Below are positions 27,701-36,344 of a DNA stretch of 64,000 nt, piece after piece. This stretch comes from Vasconcelosia minhoensis LEGE 07310 (GTDB lineage Bacteria > Cyanobacteriota > Cyanobacteriia > Phormidesmidales > Phormidesmidaceae): positions 1-64,000 of the forward strand of contig NZ_JADEXG010000018.1 of assembly GCF_015207255.1 (NCBI RefSeq), in the 5' to 3' direction. Each line of letters begins with the position of its first letter. The first letter of the stretch is position 1. The translations under genes were made by a program, and so were the position numbers. Below the pieces are notes generated by a model. The model worked only from the letters and a program-made list of their open reading frames with translations. It had not been told where the DNA came from and did not search any database.

Positions 27701-28899
27701 ACATTACCGACCGCAAGCAGGCCGAGGCTGAGCGCACCCGTCTGCTGCTAGCGCAGCAGGCCCAGGCTGAGGCCGAAGCAGAGAATATTCGAAAAAATGA
27801 GTTTCTCTCGATGCTCTCCCATGAGCTGCGGACGCCGCTCAACAGCATTTTGGGCTGGTCACAGATTCTCACTCAGCGGCAGCCCCGCCCAGAGGTGATG
27901 GCTCGGGCCCTAGAGGCCATCAGCCGCGGCGCTCGCACTCAGGCCCAGCTGATCGAAGACCTGCTCGATATTTCCCGGATTATCCAGGGCAGGCTCCATC
28001 TAGCGGCGCGCCCCACTAACCTGACTTCAATTATACGGTCAGTGATTGAGTCTTTAGAACTCACGGCTGAGCAGAAGCAAATCCGTCTAGAAGCTCAGCT
28101 AGACCCGACTCCAGGTAGCGTAATTGTCGATCCTGACCGGATGCAGCAGGTCTTTGCCAACCTCTTGATCAACGCCATCAAGTTTACGCCCGAGGGGGGC
28201 CAGGTTGAGGTGCGGCTTACCTACAGCGAGAGCGAAATTCAAGCGCAGGTCATTGACACTGGCAAAGGTATTAGCCCTGAAATTCTACCTCATATTTTTG
28301 AGCGCTTTCGTCAAGACGATAGCTCAGCGACGCGCAGCTACGGCGGGCTAGGGCTAGGTCTTGCTATTGTCCGCTACCTGGTTGAAGCCCACGATGGTAT
28401 CGTTACGGCTGAGAGTGAAGGCGAGGGGCAGGGGGCAACCTTTACTATTGCTCTGCCACTAGTCCTAGCGGACGTGCCGCCAGCTCGGCCATCTGCGCTA
28501 CCCGAGGCCGATGATATTCGCCTCACCGGGGCGCGACTGCTGCTAGTCGATGACGAAGAGGACAATCTGGCTCCGCTCAGATACGTCCTAGAGGCCCAGG
28601 GAGCAACCGTTATGACGGCTATATCTGCCGCCGCGGCCCTAGAGAAACTAGTAGAGCAGAGGCCCGACGTGCTGATTAGCGATATCGCCATGGCCGACAT
28701 GACCGGTATTGACATGATTCGCCTGGTGCGATCGCGTCCGCCAGAGCAGGGAGGAGGGGTACCCGCGATCGCGCTCACAGCTTACGCCGCCGACAGCGAA
28801 GTTCAGGAGATCCTGGCCGCCGGGTTTCAGCACCATATTGCCAAACCGATCGACATCGACGAAGTCATCGCCCTGATCGCTAGCCTGGTGAACAGCTGA
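24772..28899 (+). CDS. CheB-CheR-PAS-histidine kinase-receiver hybrid protein
   Basis: A 1375-residue signalling protein. A CheB methylesterase domain (IVGIGSSAGGLEP, SGTDADGTLG) spans about residues 15-205. A CheR methyltransferase (VWVPGCATGEECYSMAI, GTDISETAI) spans about 230-490. A Glu/Asn-rich coiled coil lies near 655-740, followed by one or two PAS domains. Then come HisKA (FLSMLSHELRTPLNSILGW), HATPase (GLGLGLAIVRYLVE) and a C-terminal receiver (LLLVDDEEDN, DVLISDIAM). No chemoreceptor or CheA is nearby, so it probably runs its own phospho-signalling. The ATG at 24772 follows a perfect hairpin; an upstream start would translate it. Confidence 0.9.
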   Translation: MTDQTSEQQTQGSNEPFPIVGIGSSAGGLEPTSQLLSHLPVDMGMAFVVIQHLAPDHPSLLSELLGRRTEMPVRQIEDGMNIEPNHVYVIAPNTQITLNQQKRFKVEPRDMSPGKFKPIDLFFQSLAEVWDSSAIGIILSGTDADGTLGMRAIRAAGGITMTQCRDTAEFSQMPITAAGDGDVDFVLPPAEIAEELVRMSQHSYVIQPSMAPADEPPPSESDSLATVFRLLRSETGVDFTHYKHNTFNRRLMRRMALYKFENLEDYISYLRTHPDELQALYQDVIITVTSFFRDPDTFIALKNRIFPRILQEKTDDAVIRIWVPGCATGEECYSMAICLLEFLSEQQIKPSIQIFGTDISETAIDKARTGIYNESAMSPVSHERRRRFFLEVESGYQVTQSVRELCVFAKQNLISDPPFSNLDLVSCRNVLIYFTSILQKRVLPIFHYSLRPNGYLTLGGSESVGEASDLFTAVDKKHRIYGRAATPSRLNFDFVSSDQLTVVAKPSGQTIGDPRTGLSMQQKADEIVLNQYAPVGVVINQKLDILQFRGDTSPYLRPASGEPSFNLLKMIRPELLLEVRTAVNQAKRREAPVQKTKLRVDGTSSLENVHLEVVPFKVPNVQEPYLLVLFSQISTPSVEEPPNAIDSSDLDAEPEITRLTQELADVKQELQETQAHLQTTIEDQDSTNQSLTTANEEILSSNEELQSINEELQTAKEEIQAANEELKTTNEELHSRNLEARQVNNDLINLLNNVNIPILMLSSELRIRRFTPAAQQIFNLIPTDVGRPVSDIRLNINVPDLENMLRQVIDTLSMQERELQDTEGGWHLLRVRPYKTTENQIDGAVMTLVDIDALKRTIEQLEVSRNYAESIVETVREPLIVLDADLHIQRANRAFYDVFQVVPAATEQRLIFEIGNGQWDIPELRSLLENVFTNHVELRDYEVEQDFEQIGHKVLLLNARKFAQGDDHRRILLAIEDITDRKQAEAERTRLLLAQQAQAEAEAENIRKNEFLSMLSHELRTPLNSILGWSQILTQRQPRPEVMARALEAISRGARTQAQLIEDLLDISRIIQGRLHLAARPTNLTSIIRSVIESLELTAEQKQIRLEAQLDPTPGSVIVDPDRMQQVFANLLINAIKFTPEGGQVEVRLTYSESEIQAQVIDTGKGISPEILPHIFERFRQDDSSATRSYGGLGLGLAIVRYLVEAHDGIVTAESEGEGQGATFTIALPLVLADVPPARPSALPEADDIRLTGARLLLVDDEEDNLAPLRYVLEAQGATVMTAISAAAALEKLVEQRPDVLISDIAMADMTGIDMIRLVRSRPPEQGGGVPAIALTAYAADSEVQEILAAGFQHHIAKPIDIDEVIALIASLVNS

Positions 28900-28938
28900 C
28901 GACTTGGAGAGCATCTTAGTTTTAAAGGTTGCGGCAGG

Positions 28939-29028
28939 CCCTCATCCTAAATCCTTCTCCCGGGGGGAGAAGGACTTTGATCTCTGGCTCCCCTTCTCCC
29001 CGGGGAGAAGGGGCCGGGGGATGAGGGC
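28939..29028. repeat. Palindromic CCCTCA-type repeat, copy 2
   Basis: CCCTCATCCTAAATCCTTCT then a GGGAGAAGG hairpin and a CCCCTTCTCCCC/GGGGAGAAGGGG hairpin, ending GGGGGATGAGGGC. It lies just after the hybrid kinase, near the DUF559 3' end. Confidence 0.85.
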
Positions 29029-29041
29029 TTCGAAGAGCGAC

Positions 29042-29461
29042 CTACCTCTCCGACTTGTACATACACGGTAGCCCTGAGGTGAGAGACTTTGATACCTGTC
29101 CTAGTACCTCTGTCAGGACAAATTCTAGGTGATTTTGCACATCTTCATTTGTCATTCGTAGCACTCGCAAACCACAGGCTTGCATCCAAGCATCCCGCTC
29201 GGCATCTTGCTCAGTTCTACTGTGGTGAATACTGCCGTCTAGTTCAATGACAAGCCGAGCTTCATGGCAGTAGAAATCAGCAATGAACTGTCCGATGTTG
29301 TGCTGACGGCGAAATTTGACACCGTTGAGGCGACGAGCTCGCAAGCATTCCCAAAGTATCTGCTCTGAGGGAGTTTGCTGCTGTCTAAGCTGACGCGCAC
29401 GAGTGAGCAGCGCTTCAGGAATTCGGCGATCGCGGCCTGATAGATGAGAGATATCTGTCAT
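29042..29461 (-). CDS. DUF559 endonuclease-like protein
   Basis: A 139-residue protein of the DUF559 (very-short-patch-repair-like) family. LRRQQTPSEQILWECLRARR is followed by GVKFRRQHNIGQFIADFYCHEARLVIELDGSIH and LRMTNEDV, with the expected D/E-x-K-type acidic residues. The cellular role of these proteins is not established. It is boxed between repeat copies 2 and 3, suggesting that it moved with them or was inserted there. Confidence 0.85.
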   Translation of the reverse strand: MTDISHLSGRDRRIPEALLTRARQLRQQQTPSEQILWECLRARRLNGVKFRRQHNIGQFIADFYCHEARLVIELDGSIHHSRTEQDAERDAWMQACGLRVLRMTNEDVQNHLEFVLTEVLGQVSKSLTSGLPCMYKSER

Positions 29462-29566
29462 AAAAAGAGTTTGCCCATTAAGGCAGGCTTCATCAACCAG
29501 GCTTTCTTTCTCCCCAGGAAGCTACTGTATACATAACTGGAAGATATAGCTGAAAGTATTGACTCG

Positions 29567-29656
29567 CCCTCATCCTAAATCCTTCTCCCGAGGGGAGAAG
29601 GACTTTGATCTCCGGCTCCCCTTCTCCCCGGGGAGAAGGGGCTGGGGGATGAGGGC
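29567..29656. repeat. Palindromic CCCTCA-type repeat, copy 3
   Basis: Nearly identical to copy 2 (same CCCTCATCCTAAATCCTTCT start and GATGAGGGC end). It directly abuts the decayed solute-binding gene remnant. Confidence 0.85.
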
Positions 29657-29657
29657 T

Positions 29658-29850
29658 GCAATATTCGTACTGTCCGCCAGCCCGCCGACTCGCTGCCGAT
29701 CTGAAGTGAGCCGGGCCGAATTGTCAATAAACCTTGAGATGCGACGGGGAGAGTAACGTCATATACAGTTTTGCAAAAACGAACTTATTATAACAAGTTA
29801 ACAGCTGCCAATAGTGCAGCCGACTTGACCGTTTAGCGTCAGCTCAGGGG
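29658..29850 (-). pseudogene. Remnant of a second copy of the solute-binding protein gene
   Basis: GCAATATTCGTACTGTCCGC and the next ~17 bases match 24061-24097 inside the intact gene with one mismatch. CGAACTTATTATAACA at 29780 and the bases after it match 24488 onward at that gene's 5' end. The middle of the gene (about 300 bases) is missing. Orientation is the same as the intact copy, placing its 5' end toward the dioxygenase gene. Confidence 0.7.
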
Positions 29851-29856
29851 TGACCT

Positions 29857-30771
29857 ATGACCTACGAACCCATTCAGCTCACCGCCGCCCAGCTTCAGCA
29901 GTTTGAAGACGACGGCTTTTTAATTATTGAAAATCTGCTGCCGACCGAGCTGGCCCATACCCTAGCCAGTCGCCTCAATCCTCTATTTCACGGCGAATTT
30001 GAAACCGGCATCTATCCCGACGAGTGGTACTGGCGACCCGGCCTTAGCCTGCCCGACGTCACCCGCGAAATGTGCAACGCCTGGAAGTGCGATCGCACCA
30101 TTGCCAGCCTGGTCCTATCCGCCGAAATCGGTCGGCTCTCAGCCACCCTGGCCGGCTGGGACGGCGCTCGTATCGGACAGGACAGCCTGTGGATGAAGCC
30201 ACCGGGGGCCAAAGCGATCGCGATGCACCAGGACGGAGCCTACATTGACTACCTCGACCCGCCGTCGATGATGACCTGCTGGATTGCCCTGGACGATGCC
30301 TCTGTAGCTGACGGCACGCTGATCTACGCCCGGGGTTCCCACAAGTGGGACCTGGTAGACGTCAGCGGCGAATTTCACGCCCCGACTAAGGACTACCGCT
30401 GGGCCATGCTTCAGGCCGCTGAGAAGGCGGGCGTTACCGAGCCCGAGCTGGTCGTCGTCGATGTTCCCGCAGGCGGCTGCGCCTTCCACCACGGCCGCAC
30501 CTGGCACGGGCTCTGCAAAACCACGCGCACCGAAGGCGTCTTCCACAGCATCGGGCTGCATACCCTGCCCGCCCAGGCCCGATTCCACCCCACCAACGCG
30601 CCCGGCTACATCTATGGCCGCTATAAGCGCATCGATGATTTAGAACTGGATGAGAGCTTCTTCCCCATCCTCTGGCAAAAAGACGGCTATCGCACCCCAT
30701 TTTTGAGAGACTACTGCGAAGATGCGCTGCTTTCTAGAACGGTAAACCGTTTGACGACAGCCAGCGTTTGA
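29857..30771 (+). CDS. Phytanoyl-CoA dioxygenase (PhyH) family protein
   Basis: An Fe(II)/2-oxoglutarate oxygenase of 304 residues. QQFEDDGFLIIENLLP opens the domain, AMHQDGAYIDY supplies the H-x-D metal ligands, and FHHGRTWHGLCKTTRTEG the distal His and the 2-oxoglutarate Arg. PhyH members hydroxylate varied small molecules, so the substrate is open. It begins a string on one strand with an acyl-CoA-dehydrogenase-like gene 74 bases downstream and a copper amine oxidase after that. Confidence 0.87.
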   Translation: MTYEPIQLTAAQLQQFEDDGFLIIENLLPTELAHTLASRLNPLFHGEFETGIYPDEWYWRPGLSLPDVTREMCNAWKCDRTIASLVLSAEIGRLSATLAGWDGARIGQDSLWMKPPGAKAIAMHQDGAYIDYLDPPSMMTCWIALDDASVADGTLIYARGSHKWDLVDVSGEFHAPTKDYRWAMLQAAEKAGVTEPELVVVDVPAGGCAFHHGRTWHGLCKTTRTEGVFHSIGLHTLPAQARFHPTNAPGYIYGRYKRIDDLELDESFFPILWQKDGYRTPFLRDYCEDALLSRTVNRLTTASV

Positions 30772-30845
30772 ATCCGGTAGCCTGCAATTGGGGCAGAGCT
30801 CCTCAAAGCTTCCGATTCCAACCTATCCTCAACCTTTACCATCCT

Positions 30846-32282
30846 ATGACCTCTAAAACCTGTCAGGGAGAGCCCTTTGGCGGCTTAGGCTACGACTATG
30901 ACCCGCAGTGGGTGCTGACGCCCCAGCAGCAGCAGCTCCAGACCCGGCTGAGGGAGCTATGCGCGACGGTGCTGAGGCCAAACGCGATCGCGTCCGACCG
31001 AGAGCTGATCTACCCCCGCGAAAACTTCGAAGCGCTGGCTTCCCTGGGCCTGTTGGGACTGCTCGTGCCCGCCGAATGGGGCGGCCTGGGCGAAAATCAC
31101 GTCTGCGCTGCCATGGTAGTCGAAACCATTGCCCGCTACGGCTGTCCCAGCACCGCTATGTGCTACACCATGCACCTGGGAGCCGTCGCCGCTGCCCTCT
31201 TTCGGGCGCAGGACAATCCCGAACTCCAGCAGCTGCTGAAGCGGCTGGACGCAGAAGTCTTCATCGGCACGCTGTCCTACTCTGACCCCGAGACCGGCTC
31301 GCACTTCTGGTATCCGGTCTCCTCCAGGGCAGAGCAGACCGCAGACGGCTGGCAGGTTTTCAAGAAAGCCTCCTGGACGACCTCAGCCGGATTTGCCGAC
31401 TGGTACGTGGTGCAGACCACCAGTCCCAACTTTGACGGAGACTTCTCCGATCTCTCCTGTTTCCTGATCTATCGTGACGAAGTTCAGGCAGAGCCCCATA
31501 AGTGGGACGCCCTGGGCCTGCGCGGTAATCAGTCCGGTACGCTGCTGGTAGATGGCGTCAGCATTCCATCTCAACGGATGATTGGTCCTAGCGGCGATGG
31601 CGCTTACTCGAATGACGAGATTGTTGATCCCTTCTTCCTGCTCTGTTCTTCTGCCTGCTGGAACGAAATTGCCATGGGCGCGATCGACATTGCCAAAAAG
31701 CACGTCACCCGAAAAAAACACGTCGATGTGGGCCTGCGCGTTGCCGACTATCCCACCATCCAGGACTACTTTGGTGAAGCGGTAATTGACACTAACGCCT
31801 GTCGGATGTTCACCCTGTCCATGGGCCAGCTGATGGACCAGCTTACTCATGACTGCGACTGGTCTATTCACCAGGACGCAACCGCTATGCCGCGCTCGGC
31901 CTATCTGCACTGGTACTGGCAGATTAAGTTTGCCGCCGCCAAAAACGTAGCTCACGTCTGCGACAAAATGCTCCACGCCTGCGGGGGTTCCGGCTACAAA
32001 AAAGACATGGAAATCGAACGCTACCTGCGCGATGGCAAGGCGGGCTGGGTGATGGGACCGACCAACGAAGTGCTGCGGCAGTTTGTCGGCAAATCGGCTC
32101 TGCTCGGCTTTGAGGCTCTGGACTACTGGAGCCAGCAGGTGAATGAGCGAGTGCTGCACAACGAGGTGAAAAAGATGGATGCCGAAGGCAAACGCCAGCT
32201 GGCGGAACAGCTTTTAGCTGAAGTTGAAGTTGAAGCCGAACAGCCCGCTGTTAACAAGCCGCTGGTCGCAAGTACGGTTTAG
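30846..32282 (+). CDS. Acyl-CoA dehydrogenase family flavoprotein
   Basis: N-terminal helices, then LLVPAEWGGLGENHVCAAMVVE and a central GTLSYSDPETGSHFWYPVSS. The flavin- and substrate-binding C-terminal part (HACGGSGYKKDMEIERYLRDGKAGWVMGPTNEVLRQFVG) includes the family R-D-x-x region. Such enzymes oxidise acyl-CoAs, but close branches also hydroxylate or desulfurise other compounds. The ATG at 30846 removes 26 unrelated residues of a longer reading that overlaps the dioxygenase stop. Confidence 0.87.
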   Translation: MTSKTCQGEPFGGLGYDYDPQWVLTPQQQQLQTRLRELCATVLRPNAIASDRELIYPRENFEALASLGLLGLLVPAEWGGLGENHVCAAMVVETIARYGCPSTAMCYTMHLGAVAAALFRAQDNPELQQLLKRLDAEVFIGTLSYSDPETGSHFWYPVSSRAEQTADGWQVFKKASWTTSAGFADWYVVQTTSPNFDGDFSDLSCFLIYRDEVQAEPHKWDALGLRGNQSGTLLVDGVSIPSQRMIGPSGDGAYSNDEIVDPFFLLCSSACWNEIAMGAIDIAKKHVTRKKHVDVGLRVADYPTIQDYFGEAVIDTNACRMFTLSMGQLMDQLTHDCDWSIHQDATAMPRSAYLHWYWQIKFAAAKNVAHVCDKMLHACGGSGYKKDMEIERYLRDGKAGWVMGPTNEVLRQFVGKSALLGFEALDYWSQQVNERVLHNEVKKMDAEGKRQLAEQLLAEVEVEAEQPAVNKPLVASTV

Positions 32283-32318
32283 AGTTAGCGCGATCGCACT
32301 AGCATCGTAAGAACATCG

Positions 32319-32371
32319 GTTGGGTAAAGTCCTTCGGGCATGGTTTCGCTAAAGCGGTAGCGCAACCCAAC
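32319..32371. repeat. GTTGGGT/ACCCAAC-bounded repeat
   Basis: GTTGGGT at 32319-32325 and its complement at 32365-32371 enclose a sequence with TTCGGGCATGGTTTCGCTAA, similar to short dispersed repeats of cyanobacteria. It lies between the acyl-CoA-dehydrogenase-like and amine oxidase genes and could separate their transcripts. Confidence 0.6.
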
Positions 32372-32442
32372 AATCTGTATCTCGGATCACCTATACTTTT
32401 CCCAAAATTTACTAAGCCCATCTACATATTGGAACTGAACCC

Positions 32443-34374
32443 ATGACAATTGCCCAGGAAAGAACTTCGTCCAAGGTCGCTTATACCGTCAATCATCCGC
32501 TGTCTCCGCTAACGCCGGAGGAAATTACAGCGGCGGTGGCGATTGTGAAACGAGAGCAGACTTTGGGCGATCGCGTCCGCTTTGCTACCGTGACGCTGAA
32601 GGAACCAGCCAAGCCCACGGTGCTCAGCTTTCAGCCGGGCGACCCGATTGAGCGGCGGGCCTTCCTAATTTTGCTCGACAACGACACCGCCAAAACCTAC
32701 GAGGCGATCGTCTCCCTCACTGAAGAAACCGTCGAGGACTGGAAGCATATCCCCGACGTGCAGCCGCCGATCATGCTGGACGAGTTTATTGACTGCGAGG
32801 CGGCGGTTAAGGCGAATCCTGAATTTCAGGCCGCGATCGCGAAGCGAGGCATCACCAATCCCGACCTGGTCATGGTCGATCCCTGGTCAGCGGGAAATTA
32901 CGGCTTTGAAGATGAAAAAGGTGTGCGGCTGTCGCGGGCGCTCTGCTGGGTACGGGCCAACCCAACCGACAACGGCTATGCCCGCCCGATTGAGGGCGTC
33001 GTCCCTGTGGTGGACCTCAACAAAATGGAGGTGATCCGGGTGGAAGATCATGGCGTAGTGCCGCTGCCGCCGGAGGATGGAAACTATTCGCCTGAGTTTG
33101 TCAGCAACTACCGTCAGGACATTAAGCCTTTAGAGATCGTTCAGCCCGAAGGCCCTAGCTTTGACGTGGAGGGCCACGAAATCCGCTGGCAAAAGTGGCG
33201 GATGCGAATTGGCTTCACGCCCCGCGAAGGGCTGGTGCTCTACACCGTCAGCTACAACAACGGCGGCGTCGAGCGGCCCATTTTCTACCGCGCCTCGCTG
33301 GCCGAGATGACCGTCCCCTACGGCGATCCCGAGCCCCATCACTACCGCAAGAATGCCTTTGACGTCGGCGAATACGGCATTGGTTCGCTGGCCAATTCGC
33401 TCAAGCTCGGCTGCGACTGCCTGGGTGAAATCACCTATTTCGACGGCTACATTACCAACTCCAAAGGCGAAGTGGTCCAGATTGAGAACGCTATCTGCCT
33501 ACATGAAGAGGACTTTGGCATTCTTTGGAAGCATCAGGACTGGCGCACCGAACAGACTGAGGTGCGGCGATCGCGGCGGCTGGTGGTCTCCTTCATCGCC
33601 ACTGTTGGCAACTATGAATACGGCTTCTACTGGTACTTCTACCAGGACGGCAACATCCAGTACGAGGTCAAGCTAACCGGCATTCTCAGCACGGCAGCCG
33701 TAATGCCGGGAGAGCAGCCTAAGTACGGTGTGCTGATTGCGCCCCAGCTCTATGCGCCAATCCATCAGCATGTCTTCAATATGCGGCTGGATATGTGCGT
33801 AGACGGCGAACAAAACTCGGTTCACGAGGTTGACATTGTCCAAGCTGAGGACGCTGAAAATCCCTACGGCAATGCCTTCTATACTAAGTCTACCCCGCTT
33901 ACCACGGAGCAGGAAGCGCAGCGATTGTTCGACCCGTTCAAAGCCCGCTACTGGAAAGTCGTTAACCCCGCCAAAACCAACGCCGTTGGCCAGCCGGTCG
34001 CCTACAAGCTCATGCCCGGCGAAAATACGCTACCCATGGCTCGCCCCGAGGCCAGTGTAATGAATCGCGCCACCTATATGACCAAGCATCTCTGGGTGAC
34101 GCCCTACCACGAGGCAGAGAACTTTCCCGCCGGCGACTATCCCAATCAGCACCCCGGCGGGGCCGGACTGCCCGAATGGACTCAGGCCGACCGCTCGGTC
34201 GAGAACACGGACCTAGTAGTCTGGTATACCTTTGCCCACAGCCACATGCCCCGAGCCGAAGACTGGCCGGTGATGCCCACCGCCTATATCGGCTTTCACC
34301 TGAAGCCACTGAATTTCTTTGACCAGAACCCAGCGAATGATGTGCCACCCTCGAAGGGCCAGAGTTGCCATTGA
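32443..34374 (+). CDS. Copper-containing primary amine oxidase
   Basis: Oxidises primary amines to aldehydes, with release of ammonia and H2O2, using a self-made topaquinone. The cofactor tyrosine is Tyr391 in the N-Y-E-Y motif. The catalytic base is probably Asp307 in FDVGEYG, and the copper ligands His441, His443 (HQHVF) and His601 (HMPRAEDWPVMP). At 643 residues it has the usual length and lacks an export signal, so it is probably cytoplasmic. The preceding oxygenase and flavoprotein may make or process its amine; this is inference from neighbourhood. Confidence 0.93.
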   Translation: MTIAQERTSSKVAYTVNHPLSPLTPEEITAAVAIVKREQTLGDRVRFATVTLKEPAKPTVLSFQPGDPIERRAFLILLDNDTAKTYEAIVSLTEETVEDWKHIPDVQPPIMLDEFIDCEAAVKANPEFQAAIAKRGITNPDLVMVDPWSAGNYGFEDEKGVRLSRALCWVRANPTDNGYARPIEGVVPVVDLNKMEVIRVEDHGVVPLPPEDGNYSPEFVSNYRQDIKPLEIVQPEGPSFDVEGHEIRWQKWRMRIGFTPREGLVLYTVSYNNGGVERPIFYRASLAEMTVPYGDPEPHHYRKNAFDVGEYGIGSLANSLKLGCDCLGEITYFDGYITNSKGEVVQIENAICLHEEDFGILWKHQDWRTEQTEVRRSRRLVVSFIATVGNYEYGFYWYFYQDGNIQYEVKLTGILSTAAVMPGEQPKYGVLIAPQLYAPIHQHVFNMRLDMCVDGEQNSVHEVDIVQAEDAENPYGNAFYTKSTPLTTEQEAQRLFDPFKARYWKVVNPAKTNAVGQPVAYKLMPGENTLPMARPEASVMNRATYMTKHLWVTPYHEAENFPAGDYPNQHPGGAGLPEWTQADRSVENTDLVVWYTFAHSHMPRAEDWPVMPTAYIGFHLKPLNFFDQNPANDVPPSKGQSCH

Positions 34375-34382
34375 GCTATGGC

Positions 34383-36344
34383 CTACCTCAGCTGATGTTC
34401 TTCTCCATACACCAATAGGCGCTCGATGGTGGTGAGGTGATACTGCCAGGTGCGGCGGCGGTAGGGGGCGCTGGCCATGTGCAGGGTGAAGCCGCTGCCC
34501 AGGTGGTTTTGGAGAAGGCGGAGGCGCGATCGCGCTGCCGTCACTCCTTGTCGCGAGGGATTCGCCGCCAGAGCGGCCAGCTCATCCCCCAGCTGATTGG
34601 CCTCAGCCGTCCACTGCTCCAGCCGGTAGGGGGGCATTTCTAATAGCTGCTGAGACAGGAGCCAGTTCCATTCTTGCTGGAGAGCCTGGTAGCGGGCCGC
34701 CGCCGTCGCAAACGGCTGCTGCTGGGGGGGAGGAGAATCGCGGGCGGAGCCCTGGGTGACGGCAAGGATTTTTTGCAGGCTGCCGTTGAGATTTTCGGCC
34801 GCGAATAGGGCGTAGCCGCTGACCGGCAGGTCGCGCAGCAGCTGAATCTGGTCTAGGGCGGCAGCGTTGACCAGGGGCAGCAGGCGAATGCCGGGGATAA
34901 TCAGCGTTGCTCCGTAGTCGGCCTCCACCGTCCAGGGCCGAATTAGGGTCTCAAAGCGGGGCGTATCCAGGGCATAGCTCATCAGCACAATCCAGTCGAG
35001 GTCGCCCTGGATCGCCCAGCGGTTCCAGTCCTGCTGGAGCACCTGCCGCCGCTCATATTCCGACTGGGCAAATACCGCCGCCGAGATTACCAGATTGGGC
35101 CGCAGTCGCCGCAGCTCCTGGGATGCTTCTGCGACAAAGGTGCTGACCTGCTCGACCCGAAAGTCTGTCCACTGCTCCCAGAGAAGCTGCTGGCGCTGGC
35201 GCTCCGGGCCGACCAGCCAGGTGCTGCCGGGCGGGGTGAGGGTGAACGGATCGACGCCCGTCCGCTGCTCAAACTGCTGACGGGCAGCCCGGCCATAGCC
35301 AAAGGTGCGGTTGGCCGCCGGGTCTTGAAAGGGATAGCGAATATAGTCCAGATGAATACCGTCTACGTCGTAGCTGGTGGCAATTTCACCGAGCAGCCGC
35401 TGGATATAGCTGCGCACTTCTGGATTGGCCGGGTCATAAAACGGCTTGGTCTGGCCCGATAGCGTTAGACGGCCCCGGTTGTCGTAGGCGGCCCAGTCCG
35501 GATGCTGGGCCAGCACCGGCCCCGGATAGCTGATCGGTCGGTTCACCAGCGGGTTGTGCCGCTCGTTGCCCGCGGCGAAGACCCAAACCCAGGCGTGGAC
35601 TTCGATGCCGCGCTGGTGGCCAAGGGCGATCGCGGCTCGCAGCGGGTCCCAGCCGCGGGTCAGCGGGTTTTGCTGCGGTGCCACCTGGCTGGGGTATATG
35701 GGATAGCCCGCGTTTACCGTTTCGACGAAGACCGTATTGATGCCCGCTGCGGCCAGCCGGTCGAAGATGCCGGTCAGTCCTGCCGCCGAACCGGCCTGCA
35801 CAATCGTCCCCCGGTCTAGCCAGATCGCCCGAATCTCCGGCTGGGCCAGCCGCTGGTCGGTCGGGAAGCTGGTCTGGAGCGCCTGTCGCGACTGAAGCCA
35901 GCGCTGCCACAGGGTTTCGTAGTCACCCTGGTTTACTAGGCTGGGCCAGTCCTGGAGCAGCTGCTGGGCATGAGTCAGGATAGGGGGTAGCGACCAGCGG
36001 GTGTTAGCGGGAGTTAGGCTGGCGGTGCGGGGGGACGCGATCGCGTCTGCCTGGAGCCGAGTGGGCTGGCCTTGAGCGTTCACTATTAACAATGCGCTTT
36101 CGTACCGTCCGACCAGGTTTTCCAGCTCCTGACGCATGGCGGGCAGCAGCTGCGGGTCAAAGCTCGCCGAGCCAACCGGGATGGCCGGGGGGGCGCTCTG
36201 TCCTTCGGGCGGCAGTGCCTGGGCCAGTCTCAGCTCAGTTCGGGAACTCACCGGCTCAGCAGGTTGGTGAGCGAGTCCGGCTGGGGCCAGCGCCAGCAAG
36301 GCTGTGGTGAGGCTAATGAGGCGGGATGCGATCGCGAAATTCAA
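34383..36344 (-). CDS. Secreted glycoside-hydrolase-like protein (GHL10/DUF187)
   Basis: A signal peptide (MNFAIASRLISLTTALLALA, cleavage near AHQP) leads a 653-residue protein. The core has EIRAIWLDRGTIVQ, NTVFVETVNAGYPIYPS, GIEVHAWVWVFAAGN and DGIHLDYIRYP, where the Asp is a likely catalytic residue of this TIM barrel. Cyanobacterial GHL10 proteins are thought to act on cell-wall or extracellular glycans; the exact substrate is unknown. A helical C-terminal region of about 130 residues follows. Confidence 0.86.
   Translation of the reverse strand: MNFAIASRLISLTTALLALAPAGLAHQPAEPVSSRTELRLAQALPPEGQSAPPAIPVGSASFDPQLLPAMRQELENLVGRYESALLIVNAQGQPTRLQADAIASPRTASLTPANTRWSLPPILTHAQQLLQDWPSLVNQGDYETLWQRWLQSRQALQTSFPTDQRLAQPEIRAIWLDRGTIVQAGSAAGLTGIFDRLAAAGINTVFVETVNAGYPIYPSQVAPQQNPLTRGWDPLRAAIALGHQRGIEVHAWVWVFAAGNERHNPLVNRPISYPGPVLAQHPDWAAYDNRGRLTLSGQTKPFYDPANPEVRSYIQRLLGEIATSYDVDGIHLDYIRYPFQDPAANRTFGYGRAARQQFEQRTGVDPFTLTPPGSTWLVGPERQRQQLLWEQWTDFRVEQVSTFVAEASQELRRLRPNLVISAAVFAQSEYERRQVLQQDWNRWAIQGDLDWIVLMSYALDTPRFETLIRPWTVEADYGATLIIPGIRLLPLVNAAALDQIQLLRDLPVSGYALFAAENLNGSLQKILAVTQGSARDSPPPQQQPFATAAARYQALQQEWNWLLSQQLLEMPPYRLEQWTAEANQLGDELAALAANPSRQGVTAARSRLRLLQNHLGSGFTLHMASAPYRRRTWQYHLTTIERLLVYGEEHQLR

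Noticed and set aside
22871-29656. Insertion sequence suspected from clustered repeats
   Set aside because: No transposase or transposase remnant was found; the repeats are short palindromic elements without coding capacity.
31383-32159. 258-codon open frame antisense to the acyl-CoA-dehydrogenase-like gene
   Set aside because: It lies entirely opposite a well-supported gene and its translation shows no domain.
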